Shown here piece by piece: positions 58,224 through 64,000 of a stretch of DNA of 64,000 nt (positions within the stretch are counted from its first letter, which is position 1; each line of letters begins with the position of its first letter). The notes below the pieces were generated by a model. The model ran no database searches and was not told the origin of the DNA. It saw nothing but the letters and a program-made list of their open reading frames with translations. The stretch comes from Mucilaginibacter celer (GTDB taxonomy: Bacteria; Bacteroidota; Bacteroidia; Sphingobacteriales; Sphingobacteriaceae): contig NZ_CP032869.1 of NCBI RefSeq assembly GCF_003576455.2, positions 1,178,001 to 1,242,000 on the forward strand, written 5' to 3'. The translations under genes were made by a program, and so were the position numbers.

Positions 58224-58597
58224 TGTTTTTTGTTTTTAAGTTGATCAATTAACGAGGTTAACTCATCCAGTTCCTGTACGCTGATGTTTTTTTCATCAAC
58301 AATAAACGATACCAGGCTTTGGTACGAATTGCTGAAATAGTTTTTCATCATCTTATCAAACGTAAATTTTTTATAATCCGCTTCGCTGATAAGGGGGAAA
58401 TACACATGCGAATTTCCGTAGGCTTTATGATCGATAAAACCTTTGCCCTCCAGTACCCTTACAACTGTCGAAACGGTGTTGTAGGCCGGTTTGGGATCTG
58501 GCATTTCTTCAATAATATCTTTTACAATGGCTTCGTTCAATTGCCAGAGGATCTGCATGATCTGCTCTTCGGCCTTGGTTAGTTCTTTTATAAGCAT
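58220..58597 (-). CDS. BlaI/MecI/CopY-family repressor
   Basis: A 125-aa winged-helix repressor: LTKAEEQIMQILWQLNEAIVKDIIEEM, NTVSTVVRVLEGKGFIDHKAYGNSHVYFPLI, and a C-terminal dimerisation helix. Family members bind dyads over their promoters and are inactivated by cleavage by the partner M56 peptidase, here the next gene. Three near-identical 18-bp dyads directly upstream are the expected operators, so the operon is autoregulated. Confidence 0.94.
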   Translation of the reverse strand: MLIKELTKAEEQIMQILWQLNEAIVKDIIEEMPDPKPAYNTVSTVVRVLEGKGFIDHKAYGNSHVYFPLISEADYKKFTFDKMMKNYFSNSYQSLVSFIVDEKNISVQELDELTSLIDQLKNKKQ

Positions 58598-58600
58598 AGT

Positions 58601-58666
58601 AAACTATTTTTATAGTTAGATAAAGGTAAAACTATTTTTATAGTTTGCAAACTATTTTTGTAGTTT
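58601..58666 (-). promoter_or_regulatory. Three BlaI-type operators around the blaI-M56 promoter
   Basis: AAACTATTTTTATAGTTA (58601-58618), AAACTATTTTTATAGTTT (58629-58646) and AAACTATTTTTGTAGTTT (58649-58666). Each is AAACTA-N6-TAGTTT or nearly so. On the minus strand TACCTTTA (58621-58628), one base off TAnnTTTG, lies between the first two. Repeat identity is seen; binding is inferred. Confidence 0.8.
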
Positions 58667-58717
58667 TTATTTTTTGCTAATGTTTTTAGGATTTATTTAT
58701 ACTTTAGCGTGTGAATG

Positions 58718-58813
58718 GATGTGCAGAATTGTAGATGTGCAAATATGCAGATGAGTAAATTATAAAGAGAGTTTTTTTCATCTGCACATCTGAAATTTGC
58801 ACATCTGCACATC
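58718..58813. repeat. Word-repeat hairpin CATCTGCACATCTG
   Basis: Left arm 58718-58754 and right arm 58778-58813 are imperfect inverted copies of GATGTGCAGA/TGTGCAAAT words; another word catctccacatctg follows up to 58832. It fills the divergent gap before dprA. Confidence 0.8.
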
Positions 58814-58849
58814 AATCATCTCCACATCTGAAATCGAAAAATCTAAACC

Positions 58850-59950
58850 ATGTCATTACTTCACCAGGTAGCGTTAACTTTTATAAAAAATATTGGCCCG
58901 GTAGCGTCAAAATCACTCCTTGCTTACATGGGCAGCGCCGAAGAGGTTTTTAAAGCATCGAAAGACAAGATGCTCAGGGTTCCGGGCATCGGCGAAAAAA
59001 CAATAGCACAGATTGACTTTGATGAAGCACTCAAAAGGGCGGAGGCCGAGTTACTGTTTATCGAAAAAAACAATATCGAGGTGATATTTTATACAGATGC
59101 CCGTTATCCCAAACGCCTGAAAAACTGTAACGACTCGCCGGTTTTGCTTTATGCAAAAGGTAAGATGGACCTAAATCCACCGCATGTAATCAGTATAGTG
59201 GGCACCCGTAACGCCACTGATTACGGCAAGCAACTATGCCGGCAACTGGTAGAAGAATTACAGCAATACAACGTATTAATAGTAAGCGGGCTTGCCCATG
59301 GTATTGATGTGGCTGCCCATAAGGATTGTGTTAAACTGGGGGTGCCAACAATAGGCGTGCTCGGGCACGGCCTTGATAGGCTTTACCCATCGCAAAACCG
59401 GGCCACAGCTGATAAGATGCTTGAAAACGGTGGGCTCCTGAGCGAGTATCCATCCGGCACCAATCCTGATAGGGAAAACTTTCCGCAAAGAAACCGGATA
59501 GTGGCCGGTATTGCCGATGCTACCGTAGTGATAGAAGCCAGCGTAAAAGGCGGGGCGTTGATTACCGCCGAAATTGCCAACTCTTACAACCGGGATGTTT
59601 TTGCTTTTCCGGGTAGGATAGGCGACGAATTTTCGGAAGGCTGTAATTTTTTGATTCGTAACAACAAAGCAAGCCTGCTTACCTGCATGGCCGACCTGGC
59701 TTTTAGTTTGGGCTGGGAGAAAACGGATGATAACAAACCGGCTGTTGAGCAATTTTCACTCCCGTTTGATCTTTCGGCAGAAGAGCGCCTGATTATAGAG
59801 ATTTTACAACAAAATAAAGCTCCTGTTGCCATTGATGACCTTACATTGAAAGCCAATATGCCCCTGAGCCAACTGGCTATGAACCTGCTGAATATGGAAA
59901 TGCAGGGTTATATCAGTTCATTGCCGGGAAAGATGTATCGGATTGGTTAG
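58850..59950 (+). CDS. dprA: DNA-processing protein DprA
   Basis: Binds incoming single-stranded DNA in natural transformation and loads RecA. The 366-aa protein has an N-terminal HhH-type part (VPGIGEKTIAQI), the Rossmann-like DNA_processg_A core (VSIVGTRNATDYGKQLCRQL, SGLAHGIDVAAHKDCVKLG, GALITAEIANSYNRDVFAFPG) and a C-terminal winged helix (about 300-366). Single gene. The stop is followed at once by an AGTCCGGAAG word repeat. Other competence genes are not in the window. Confidence 0.94.
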   Translation: MSLLHQVALTFIKNIGPVASKSLLAYMGSAEEVFKASKDKMLRVPGIGEKTIAQIDFDEALKRAEAELLFIEKNNIEVIFYTDARYPKRLKNCNDSPVLLYAKGKMDLNPPHVISIVGTRNATDYGKQLCRQLVEELQQYNVLIVSGLAHGIDVAAHKDCVKLGVPTIGVLGHGLDRLYPSQNRATADKMLENGGLLSEYPSGTNPDRENFPQRNRIVAGIADATVVIEASVKGGALITAEIANSYNRDVFAFPGRIGDEFSEGCNFLIRNNKASLLTCMADLAFSLGWEKTDDNKPAVEQFSLPFDLSAEERLIIEILQQNKAPVAIDDLTLKANMPLSQLAMNLLNMEMQGYISSLPGKMYRIG

Positions 59951-59955
59951 TGTGA

Positions 59956-60073
59956 AGTCCGGAAGTCGGAAAAGTCCGGAAGTCTGTTGATGGCTGGTTG
60001 GGATTTTTCTGATTTAAGCCTGGTTTTTTCTTTCGGGCTTCCGGACTTGCAGACTTTCGGACTTTTCTGACTC
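59956..60073. repeat. Word-repeat hairpin AGTCCGGAAGTC between dprA and sixA
   Basis: Left arm 59956-59986, right arm 60030-60073. The core pair is 59970-59986 against 60050-60066 (17 bp, one mismatch). Words are AGTCCGGAAGTC/AGTCCGAAAGTC. The same words occur at 39955-39990 after the NDH-2 stop. Confidence 0.85.
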
Positions 60074-60078
60074 AAAAC

Positions 60079-60555
60079 TCATCCTTTCGGCGAATCGAAA
60101 TGTACCAGCTTTCCGTCTTCCTCGCTTATAGATTGCCAGTCATCATTCTCAAAAGTGATTATAGCAACTGCGCCCGTAGGCATATCTTTTACCTGGCCGG
60201 TTAAATAGTATAATATATGGCTTATGCCCGGGTTATGGCCTACAACGGCTACGAAATTATGATCTACCGGTAAATCGTTCACCACTTTAACCCAGGTATT
60301 TTCGCTCGCTTCATAAATTCGTTTATCGGTAAGCGGAGCCGGGATTTTAAATTGGTTGGCAAATATTTCGGCAGTATTTAATGTGCGCAATGCCGGACTG
60401 GTTACCACAATTTCGGGGATCTGCATTTGCCCCCTTAAAAGCGTAGCCATCAGCGCGGCATCCTGCATGCCCGATGGTTTAAGGGGCCTGTCGAAGTCGG
60501 CATAGCCACTTTCATGGGTGGCTTTGGCGTGGCGAATAAGCATTAGTTTTTTCAT
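60079..60555 (-). CDS. sixA: SixA-like phosphohistidine phosphatase
   Basis: A 158-aa histidine-phosphatase-superfamily protein. LIRHAKATHESGYADFDRPL begins with the catalytic RHA(K) motif, then VVTSPALRTLNTAEIFA, and VVGHNPGISHILYYLTG carries the second His. SixA removes phosphate from phosphohistidine of phosphorelay proteins in E. coli; the target here is unknown. Single leftward gene, convergent with dprA across a word-repeat hairpin. Confidence 0.9.
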   Translation of the reverse strand: MKKLMLIRHAKATHESGYADFDRPLKPSGMQDAALMATLLRGQMQIPEIVVTSPALRTLNTAEIFANQFKIPAPLTDKRIYEASENTWVKVVNDLPVDHNFVAVVGHNPGISHILYYLTGQVKDMPTGAVAIITFENDDWQSISEEDGKLVHFDSPKG

Positions 60556-60645
60556 TGTTGTATTAGGGAAGCAGAGCGGTTTATAATGTTATGATCTTGT
60601 AAATATAACGTGAAATTTTTCTATTAAGTTTTCAATTATACTAAA

Positions 60646-60675
60646 TAAAAAAGGAGGAATAACAGTTCCTCCTTT
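60646..60675 (-). terminator. Rho-independent terminator of the first barrel gene
   Basis: AAAGGAGGAA (60650-60659) pairs perfectly with 60666-60675; the leftward reading ends in a T run. Confidence 0.88.
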
Positions 60676-60696
60676 ATAAAATATTTTAGGATCAGC

Positions 60697-61377
60697 TTAA
60701 AAAGCAAAGCCCACAGAAGCACCCAAAACGCGGGTTTTCATTTTATTCCCGTCGGCATCGGGCAGGATATTGGTTAGGCCCAGATCGTAATTAATATTAA
60801 AAAGCAAACCGCCTTTCAGTTTAATACCGGCAATGGCATTGGCACCGTAATCCATCCGTTTGATCTCGCCTGATTCATCGCCAAATTTGATATCGCGCGA
60901 GCTGCTGAATGATCCGTTTTGGGTATTTATGGCGGATTGTTTAAGTTTTCCATGCACGCCATAACTTCCGTAGGGGCCGGCGCCCAGATAAATTTCACCA
61001 ATAACAACCGGGATATGATATACGATATTAACCGGAACCTGCACATAGTACAAGTTATATTTGCTATGCACCTGGCTTGTTGAGCCACCGGGCAACGGGC
61101 CCGTGGTGCCATCAAAAGTGCCGCCTTTGCCGGTAAAGTTAACCGCCGGTTGTAAGGAAAGATGGCCGAATTTAATATCGGCAAAAACACCAAAGTTAAA
61201 TGAAGTTACGCTGCCTGATGATGCCTGCAGGTTTGTACCGGCAACAACATTATTAGCCTGGCCCGATGCGCTGAGTGTAGCAAAGTTAACGCCGCCTTTT
61301 ATACCTATGGTTGGTAATTGCGCGAAAGCTGATAGTGTGATGAAGATTAACAGTAAAGATAGTATAGGTTTTTTCAT
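60697..61377 (-). CDS. Outer-membrane beta-barrel protein (porin family, PorT-like)
   Basis: A 226-aa exported protein with a signal peptide ending AFAQ and alternating beta strands, opening LPTIGIKGGVNFATL and closing with RVLGASVGFAF, an aromatic end typical of outer-membrane barrels. About eight strands, in the style of opacity/PorT-like proteins. Paralogue of the next gene upstream. Function unknown; an exact -7 element precedes it. Confidence 0.85.
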   Translation of the reverse strand: MKKPILSLLLIFITLSAFAQLPTIGIKGGVNFATLSASGQANNVVAGTNLQASSGSVTSFNFGVFADIKFGHLSLQPAVNFTGKGGTFDGTTGPLPGGSTSQVHSKYNLYYVQVPVNIVYHIPVVIGEIYLGAGPYGSYGVHGKLKQSAINTQNGSFSSSRDIKFGDESGEIKRMDYGANAIAGIKLKGGLLFNINYDLGLTNILPDADGNKMKTRVLGASVGFAF

Positions 61378-61402
61378 GTTAATTGTGGTTTGATTGTATT
61401 TT

Positions 61403-61410
61403 CAAATATA
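61403..61410 (-). promoter_or_regulatory. -7 promoter element TATATTTG of the first barrel gene
   Basis: Plus-strand caaatata; exact TAnnTTTG on the minus strand, 25 bases before the ATG at 61377. It shows the gene has its own promoter. Confidence 0.5.
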
Positions 61411-61470
61411 TCATTATAGCATAACCTGTTTATACAACAGCCTTTTTAAAACTGATTGGTGTAGAACAAA

Positions 61471-61495
61471 AATAGAGGGACGTTGACCCTCTATT
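61471..61495 (-). terminator. Rho-independent terminator of the second barrel gene
   Basis: AATAGAGGG (61471-61479) pairs with CCCTCTATT (61487-61495), followed leftwards by a T-rich run. Confidence 0.8.
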
Positions 61496-61523
61496 TTATT
61501 AAATTCATTTCTTTAACAGATGC

Positions 61524-62138
61524 TTAGAAAGCGTAACCTACAGAAACGCCGAATACGCGGTTGGTAAGTTTAATACCATCAACATTAGTGATGTTGGTTA
61601 AACCTAAATCGTAGTTAGCATTGATCAGGAAACCGGTTTTGAATTTGAAACCAACTATTGCGTTTGCGCCAACATCAGTCCGTTTAAGTTCTTCTGCACC
61701 GCTGCCAAATTTAACGTCTTCAGAGTTTCCCTGGCCGTCTTTTCCGCTGCCCGAAACACCTACACCAACGTAAGGACCGGCACCAAAATAAAATTCGCCC
61801 ACAACGGCAGGTACATGGTAAACTACATTTACAGGCACCTGTAAATAATACAATTTTACTTTCGATCCGCTTTGCGCATCAATATCGAAGTTTGATGACC
61901 CTCCTTTACCGGTAAAGTTTAAGGCTGGTTGTAATGATACGTTGCCAAATTTAAAATCGACAAATGCGCCGACGTTGAATGTGGTTAAACTGCCCGAGTT
62001 TCCGGAACCGCTTACTCCGTCGACAGTGGCGTGCAGGGTAGCAAAATTAACACCGCCTTTAATACCAACGGTTGGTAACTGGGCAAACGCTGCAAAAGAA
62101 GCTGTTAAAAAGCAAAGGCTTAGTAAGATTTTTTTCAT
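61524..62138 (-). CDS. Outer-membrane beta-barrel protein (porin family), paralogue
   Basis: A 204-aa exported barrel. It shares LPTVGIKGGVNFATL, LQPALNFTGKGG, LYYLQVPVNVVYHVP and GLTNI with the neighbouring protein, so the two arose by tandem duplication. Start ATG 62138 gives a clean signal peptide (MKKILLSLCFLTASFAAFAQ); the longer frame from 62186 adds 16 residues before it. Each copy has its own terminator, so they are separately transcribed. Confidence 0.85.
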   Translation of the reverse strand: MKKILLSLCFLTASFAAFAQLPTVGIKGGVNFATLHATVDGVSGSGNSGSLTTFNVGAFVDFKFGNVSLQPALNFTGKGGSSNFDIDAQSGSKVKLYYLQVPVNVVYHVPAVVGEFYFGAGPYVGVGVSGSGKDGQGNSEDVKFGSGAEELKRTDVGANAIVGFKFKTGFLINANYDLGLTNITNVDGIKLTNRVFGVSVGYAF

Positions 62139-62267
62139 GGGTGAAAGGATTTTAAGTTGGGTAACTAAATTATATAAACACAGCAATTAACGCTAAAGTT
62201 TTATTAATATTATAAAAAACAGACAGTAGAGGTTTGGTTAATTTGCAGATTTATAATTTGTTATATG

Positions 62268-63236
62268 TTAATTGCCATTGGCAAAATCAACAATCCCGGT
62301 TTCGGGCATCTCATTCATGCATTTAAAATGGCCAAGCGGGCATTTTTCCAGACCAAATTTGGAGCATGGCCTGCACGAAAGTTCGATGCCGGCAATTAAT
62401 GAATTTTTTACTTTATATGGCCACACACCCAGCAAATCGGGCGTAGTGCCACCCCATACGGAAGCTATAGGCACATTAAAAGCTTCGGCAATATGGGTGA
62501 GGCCGGTATCAAATCCTATTACGCTTTTTGCTTTTGATACCAGGAAAACCGATTCATCAAGCGAGGTGATCCCGCATGCGTTATATACCTGCTTCCCTGC
62601 GGCTGCAGCTATCTCATCCCCATTGGCTTTTACATCGTTTCCTCCCAACAGCAAAACGGCCAGGTTAAGCTGTTTGCATATGCTGATGATTTTGTAATTA
62701 GGCATCCGTTTGGTAAAATGAGTAGCACCTATTATAAAAGCTACATAGCTGTTTTGATGGGTAGGCGGTAATAGTTTGCTAATATCATGTTGGGCTTTAA
62801 CATAATAATCTATAGGCGCATCATCATTAATCACCCCTAAAAATTTAACTGCTTTTAAATACCTGTCAACCAGGTGTTCGGCAGCTATTAAGTTTAGTTT
62901 GAATTTAAGGCTGAGCCATTTGCGGATTGGTTGTTTTTTATAGGTTGATGCTTTTATACCGGTGCGCAGCTTTATAATGGTTGTGCGGAGGTTATTGTGC
63001 AGATCGATGATCTGATCGTATTTTTCGGCTTTAATTTCGTTAATGGTATCTGTTAACGAGGGTTTTAATAACAGTAATTTGTCAACGTAGGGATTACTGT
63101 CGTAAATATATTTAAAAGCCGGTTTGGTTAAAAAATGGACCTCGGCATCCGGCACCTGCTTTTTTAGGCAGCGCACAACAGGAGTGGTATAAATAATATC
63201 TCCCATCGAGCTAAAGCGGATCACCAGTATCTTCAT
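62268..63236 (-). CDS. Glycosyltransferase family 9 (heptosyltransferase-like)
   Basis: A 322-aa GT-B enzyme of the ADP-heptose:LPS heptosyltransferase family. ILVIRFSSMGDIIYTTPVV opens the N-terminal domain; IIGATHFTKRMPNYK and GFDTGLTHIAEAFNVPIASVWGGT the nucleotide-binding C-terminal domain. A Cys-rich end (LSCRPCSKFGLEKCPLGHFKCM) is typical of the group. It starts 13 bp after rfaE2 and acts after it in LPS core building. Confidence 0.9.
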   Translation of the reverse strand: MKILVIRFSSMGDIIYTTPVVRCLKKQVPDAEVHFLTKPAFKYIYDSNPYVDKLLLLKPSLTDTINEIKAEKYDQIIDLHNNLRTTIIKLRTGIKASTYKKQPIRKWLSLKFKLNLIAAEHLVDRYLKAVKFLGVINDDAPIDYYVKAQHDISKLLPPTHQNSYVAFIIGATHFTKRMPNYKIISICKQLNLAVLLLGGNDVKANGDEIAAAAGKQVYNACGITSLDESVFLVSKAKSVIGFDTGLTHIAEAFNVPIASVWGGTTPDLLGVWPYKVKNSLIAGIELSCRPCSKFGLEKCPLGHFKCMNEMPETGIVDFANGN

Positions 63237-63249
63237 TTTGCTAAACAGT

Positions 63250-63753
63250 TCAGGAAATTTGACCCCTTATTTTTTCAATTATCGAGGTTGACGAGTATCC
63301 ATCAACAAAACTAATGGTTTTTACATCGCCGCCATTGGCCAGCACTTCTTTGGCACCAACAATATTTTCTACAGCATAATCGGCACCTTTTACCAAAATA
63401 TCGGGTAACAGCGCCGTGATCAGGTTAAGCGGGGTATCCTCTTCAAAAACAACTATCGCATCAACAAAAAACAAAGCCGCCAATAAAGCCGCGCGGCTGT
63501 TTTGATCGTTCACCGGCCGGGTAGGGCCTTTAATACGGCGTACCGAACTATCTGCATTAAGCCCGATAACCAGTTTATCGCCAAGCTCGGCAGCTTTGGC
63601 CATATAGGTAAGGTGACCAATATGCAGCAAATCGAACACACCATTGGTAAACACCACTTTTTTACCTTCGCTTTGCCAGGCTTTTACCTGTTGTTGCAAC
63701 GATGTCAGATCGGTTATTTTATCAAGTAATGTTTTTTCGAAGCCGGTTCTCAT
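63250..63753 (-). CDS. rfaE2: D-glycero-beta-D-manno-heptose 1-phosphate adenylyltransferase
   Basis: Makes ADP-heptose, the donor for LPS core heptose. The 167-aa protein corresponds to the C-terminal half of HldE: TNGVFDLLHIGHL carries the HxGH nucleotidyltransferase motif, then GLNADSSVRRIKG and the ending DGYSSTSIIEKI. The sugar kinase half is not here, so a separate HldA is expected. Its neighbours are a heptosyltransferase and the end of gmhA, confirming the pathway. Confidence 0.94.
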   Translation of the reverse strand: MRTGFEKTLLDKITDLTSLQQQVKAWQSEGKKVVFTNGVFDLLHIGHLTYMAKAAELGDKLVIGLNADSSVRRIKGPTRPVNDQNSRAALLAALFFVDAIVVFEEDTPLNLITALLPDILVKGADYAVENIVGAKEVLANGGDVKTISFVDGYSSTSIIEKIRGQIS

Positions 63754-63782
63754 TTACTTATTATGTTAATTTAAGGATGGGT

Positions 63783-63853
63783 GTCATGCTGAGCCTGTCG
63801 AAGCATGGAGCGTAGGGCCTTTACGCGCCACCCTTCGACAAGCTCAGGGTGAC
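63783..63853. repeat. REP-like palindrome, TGAGCCTGTCGAAG family
   Basis: Left arm 63783-63808 and right arm 63828-63853 pair with several mismatches: TGTCATGCTGAGCCTGTCG against complement TGTCACCCTGAGCTTGTCG. Sequences of this kind are, to my knowledge, widely dispersed in bacteria. It separates gmhA from rfaE2. Confidence 0.75.
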
Positions 63854-63930
63854 AGGCCAGGCCGCCCAATTTTATATCCTTCAAATACCTCTCCTTTTAT
63901 CTAATTTCAATAATCTTTCTACAATCAAGA

Positions 63931-64000
63931 TCAATCAAACAGATCATCCACAGCAGTACACAAAATATGCCCGATAAGGATATGCATTTCCTGGATGCGC
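63931..64000 (-). CDS. gmhA: Phosphoheptose isomerase C-terminus (partial, runs off the window)
   Basis: Only the last 22 residues lie in the window: RIQEMHILIGHILCTAVDDL and then FD and TGA. The RIQExHI helix is the hallmark end of GmhA, sedoheptulose-7-phosphate isomerase, the first step of heptose synthesis. Too short for an ORF list. Order gmhA-rfaE2-GT9 on the minus strand makes a heptose unit, although 177 bp with a palindrome follow gmhA. Confidence 0.75.
   Translation of the reverse strand, partial: RIQEMHILIGHILCTAVDDLFD

Noticed and set aside
1..64000. CRISPR array, prophage, integrase or IS element
   Set aside because: No regularly spaced identical repeats with spacers, no transposase or integrase, and no tRNA-associated junction were seen.

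Overview
The window looks like a chromosomal stretch of a Bacteroidota bacterium of the Sphingobacteriaceae type (Mucilaginibacter/Pedobacter-like; inferred from protein style, not searched). Evidence: promoters of the TAnnTTTG (-7) type rather than TATAAT, few Shine-Dalgarno sequences, a fused SecDF, a eukaryote-like glutamine synthetase II, an M56-TonB/BlaI pair, an Acr3/ArsM/ArsC arsenic operon and PorT-like outer-membrane barrels. No tRNA, rRNA, CRISPR array, integrase or IS transposase was seen.

Layout. 1-3.7 kb: an OmpR-type response regulator, then a leftward arsenic operon arsR-arsM-arsC-acr3 with two copies of a probable ArsR operator. 3.8-10.5 kb: a Lys/Ala-rich histone-H1-like protein, a pseudouridine synthase, a TPR protein ending in a lone DHp-like segment, glutamine synthetase II, an endonuclease V/gamma-glutamylcyclotransferase pair and a second glutamine-synthetase-family enzyme. 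10.46-11.0 kb: a compact element, one GxxExxY gene between 43-bp inverted repeats. 11-17.2 kb: a kinase-like protein plus HAD phosphatase, galT-galM, two small unknown genes and a DnaJ-KTSC protein. 17.2-25.7 kb: a molybdenum-cofactor locus (mocA-like, moaA, moeA, moaC, mobA, moeB-rhodanese, moaE, GNAT, moaD, fdhD). 25.8-37.2 kb: an encapsulated-ferritin-like protein without a shell gene, SGNH hydrolase, esterase, macrodomain, GH3 glucosidase, fatty-acid hydroxylase, an AraC/AhpD-like/PNPOx set and small unknown genes. 37.2-49 kb: ROK regulator, HMG-CoA lyase, NDH-2, SecDF, folA-thyA, ispE, a beta-hydroxyacid dehydrogenase and a LapA-like protein. 48.9-49.9 kb: a gene-free, very AT-rich kilobase. 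49.9-64 kb: tgt-lptF/G-eamA, a glycosyltransferase-sigma factor-rsmG run, a BlaI/M56-TonB operon with three operators, dprA, sixA, two paralogous barrels and an LPS heptose cluster (GT9, rfaE2, truncated gmhA).

The most unusual feature is between the genes. Many intergenic gaps hold a different short word-repeat hairpin, often with the flanking stop codon inside the repeat. Several share the arm start TCTGAAYCRKRATTT, and one such pair of arms brackets the GxxExxY gene, suggesting that solo hairpins and a gene-carrying form belong to one dispersed family. REP-like palindromes of at least four other types are also present. Starts that differ from the longest ORF were chosen from promoter position or family alignment and are explained in each entry.
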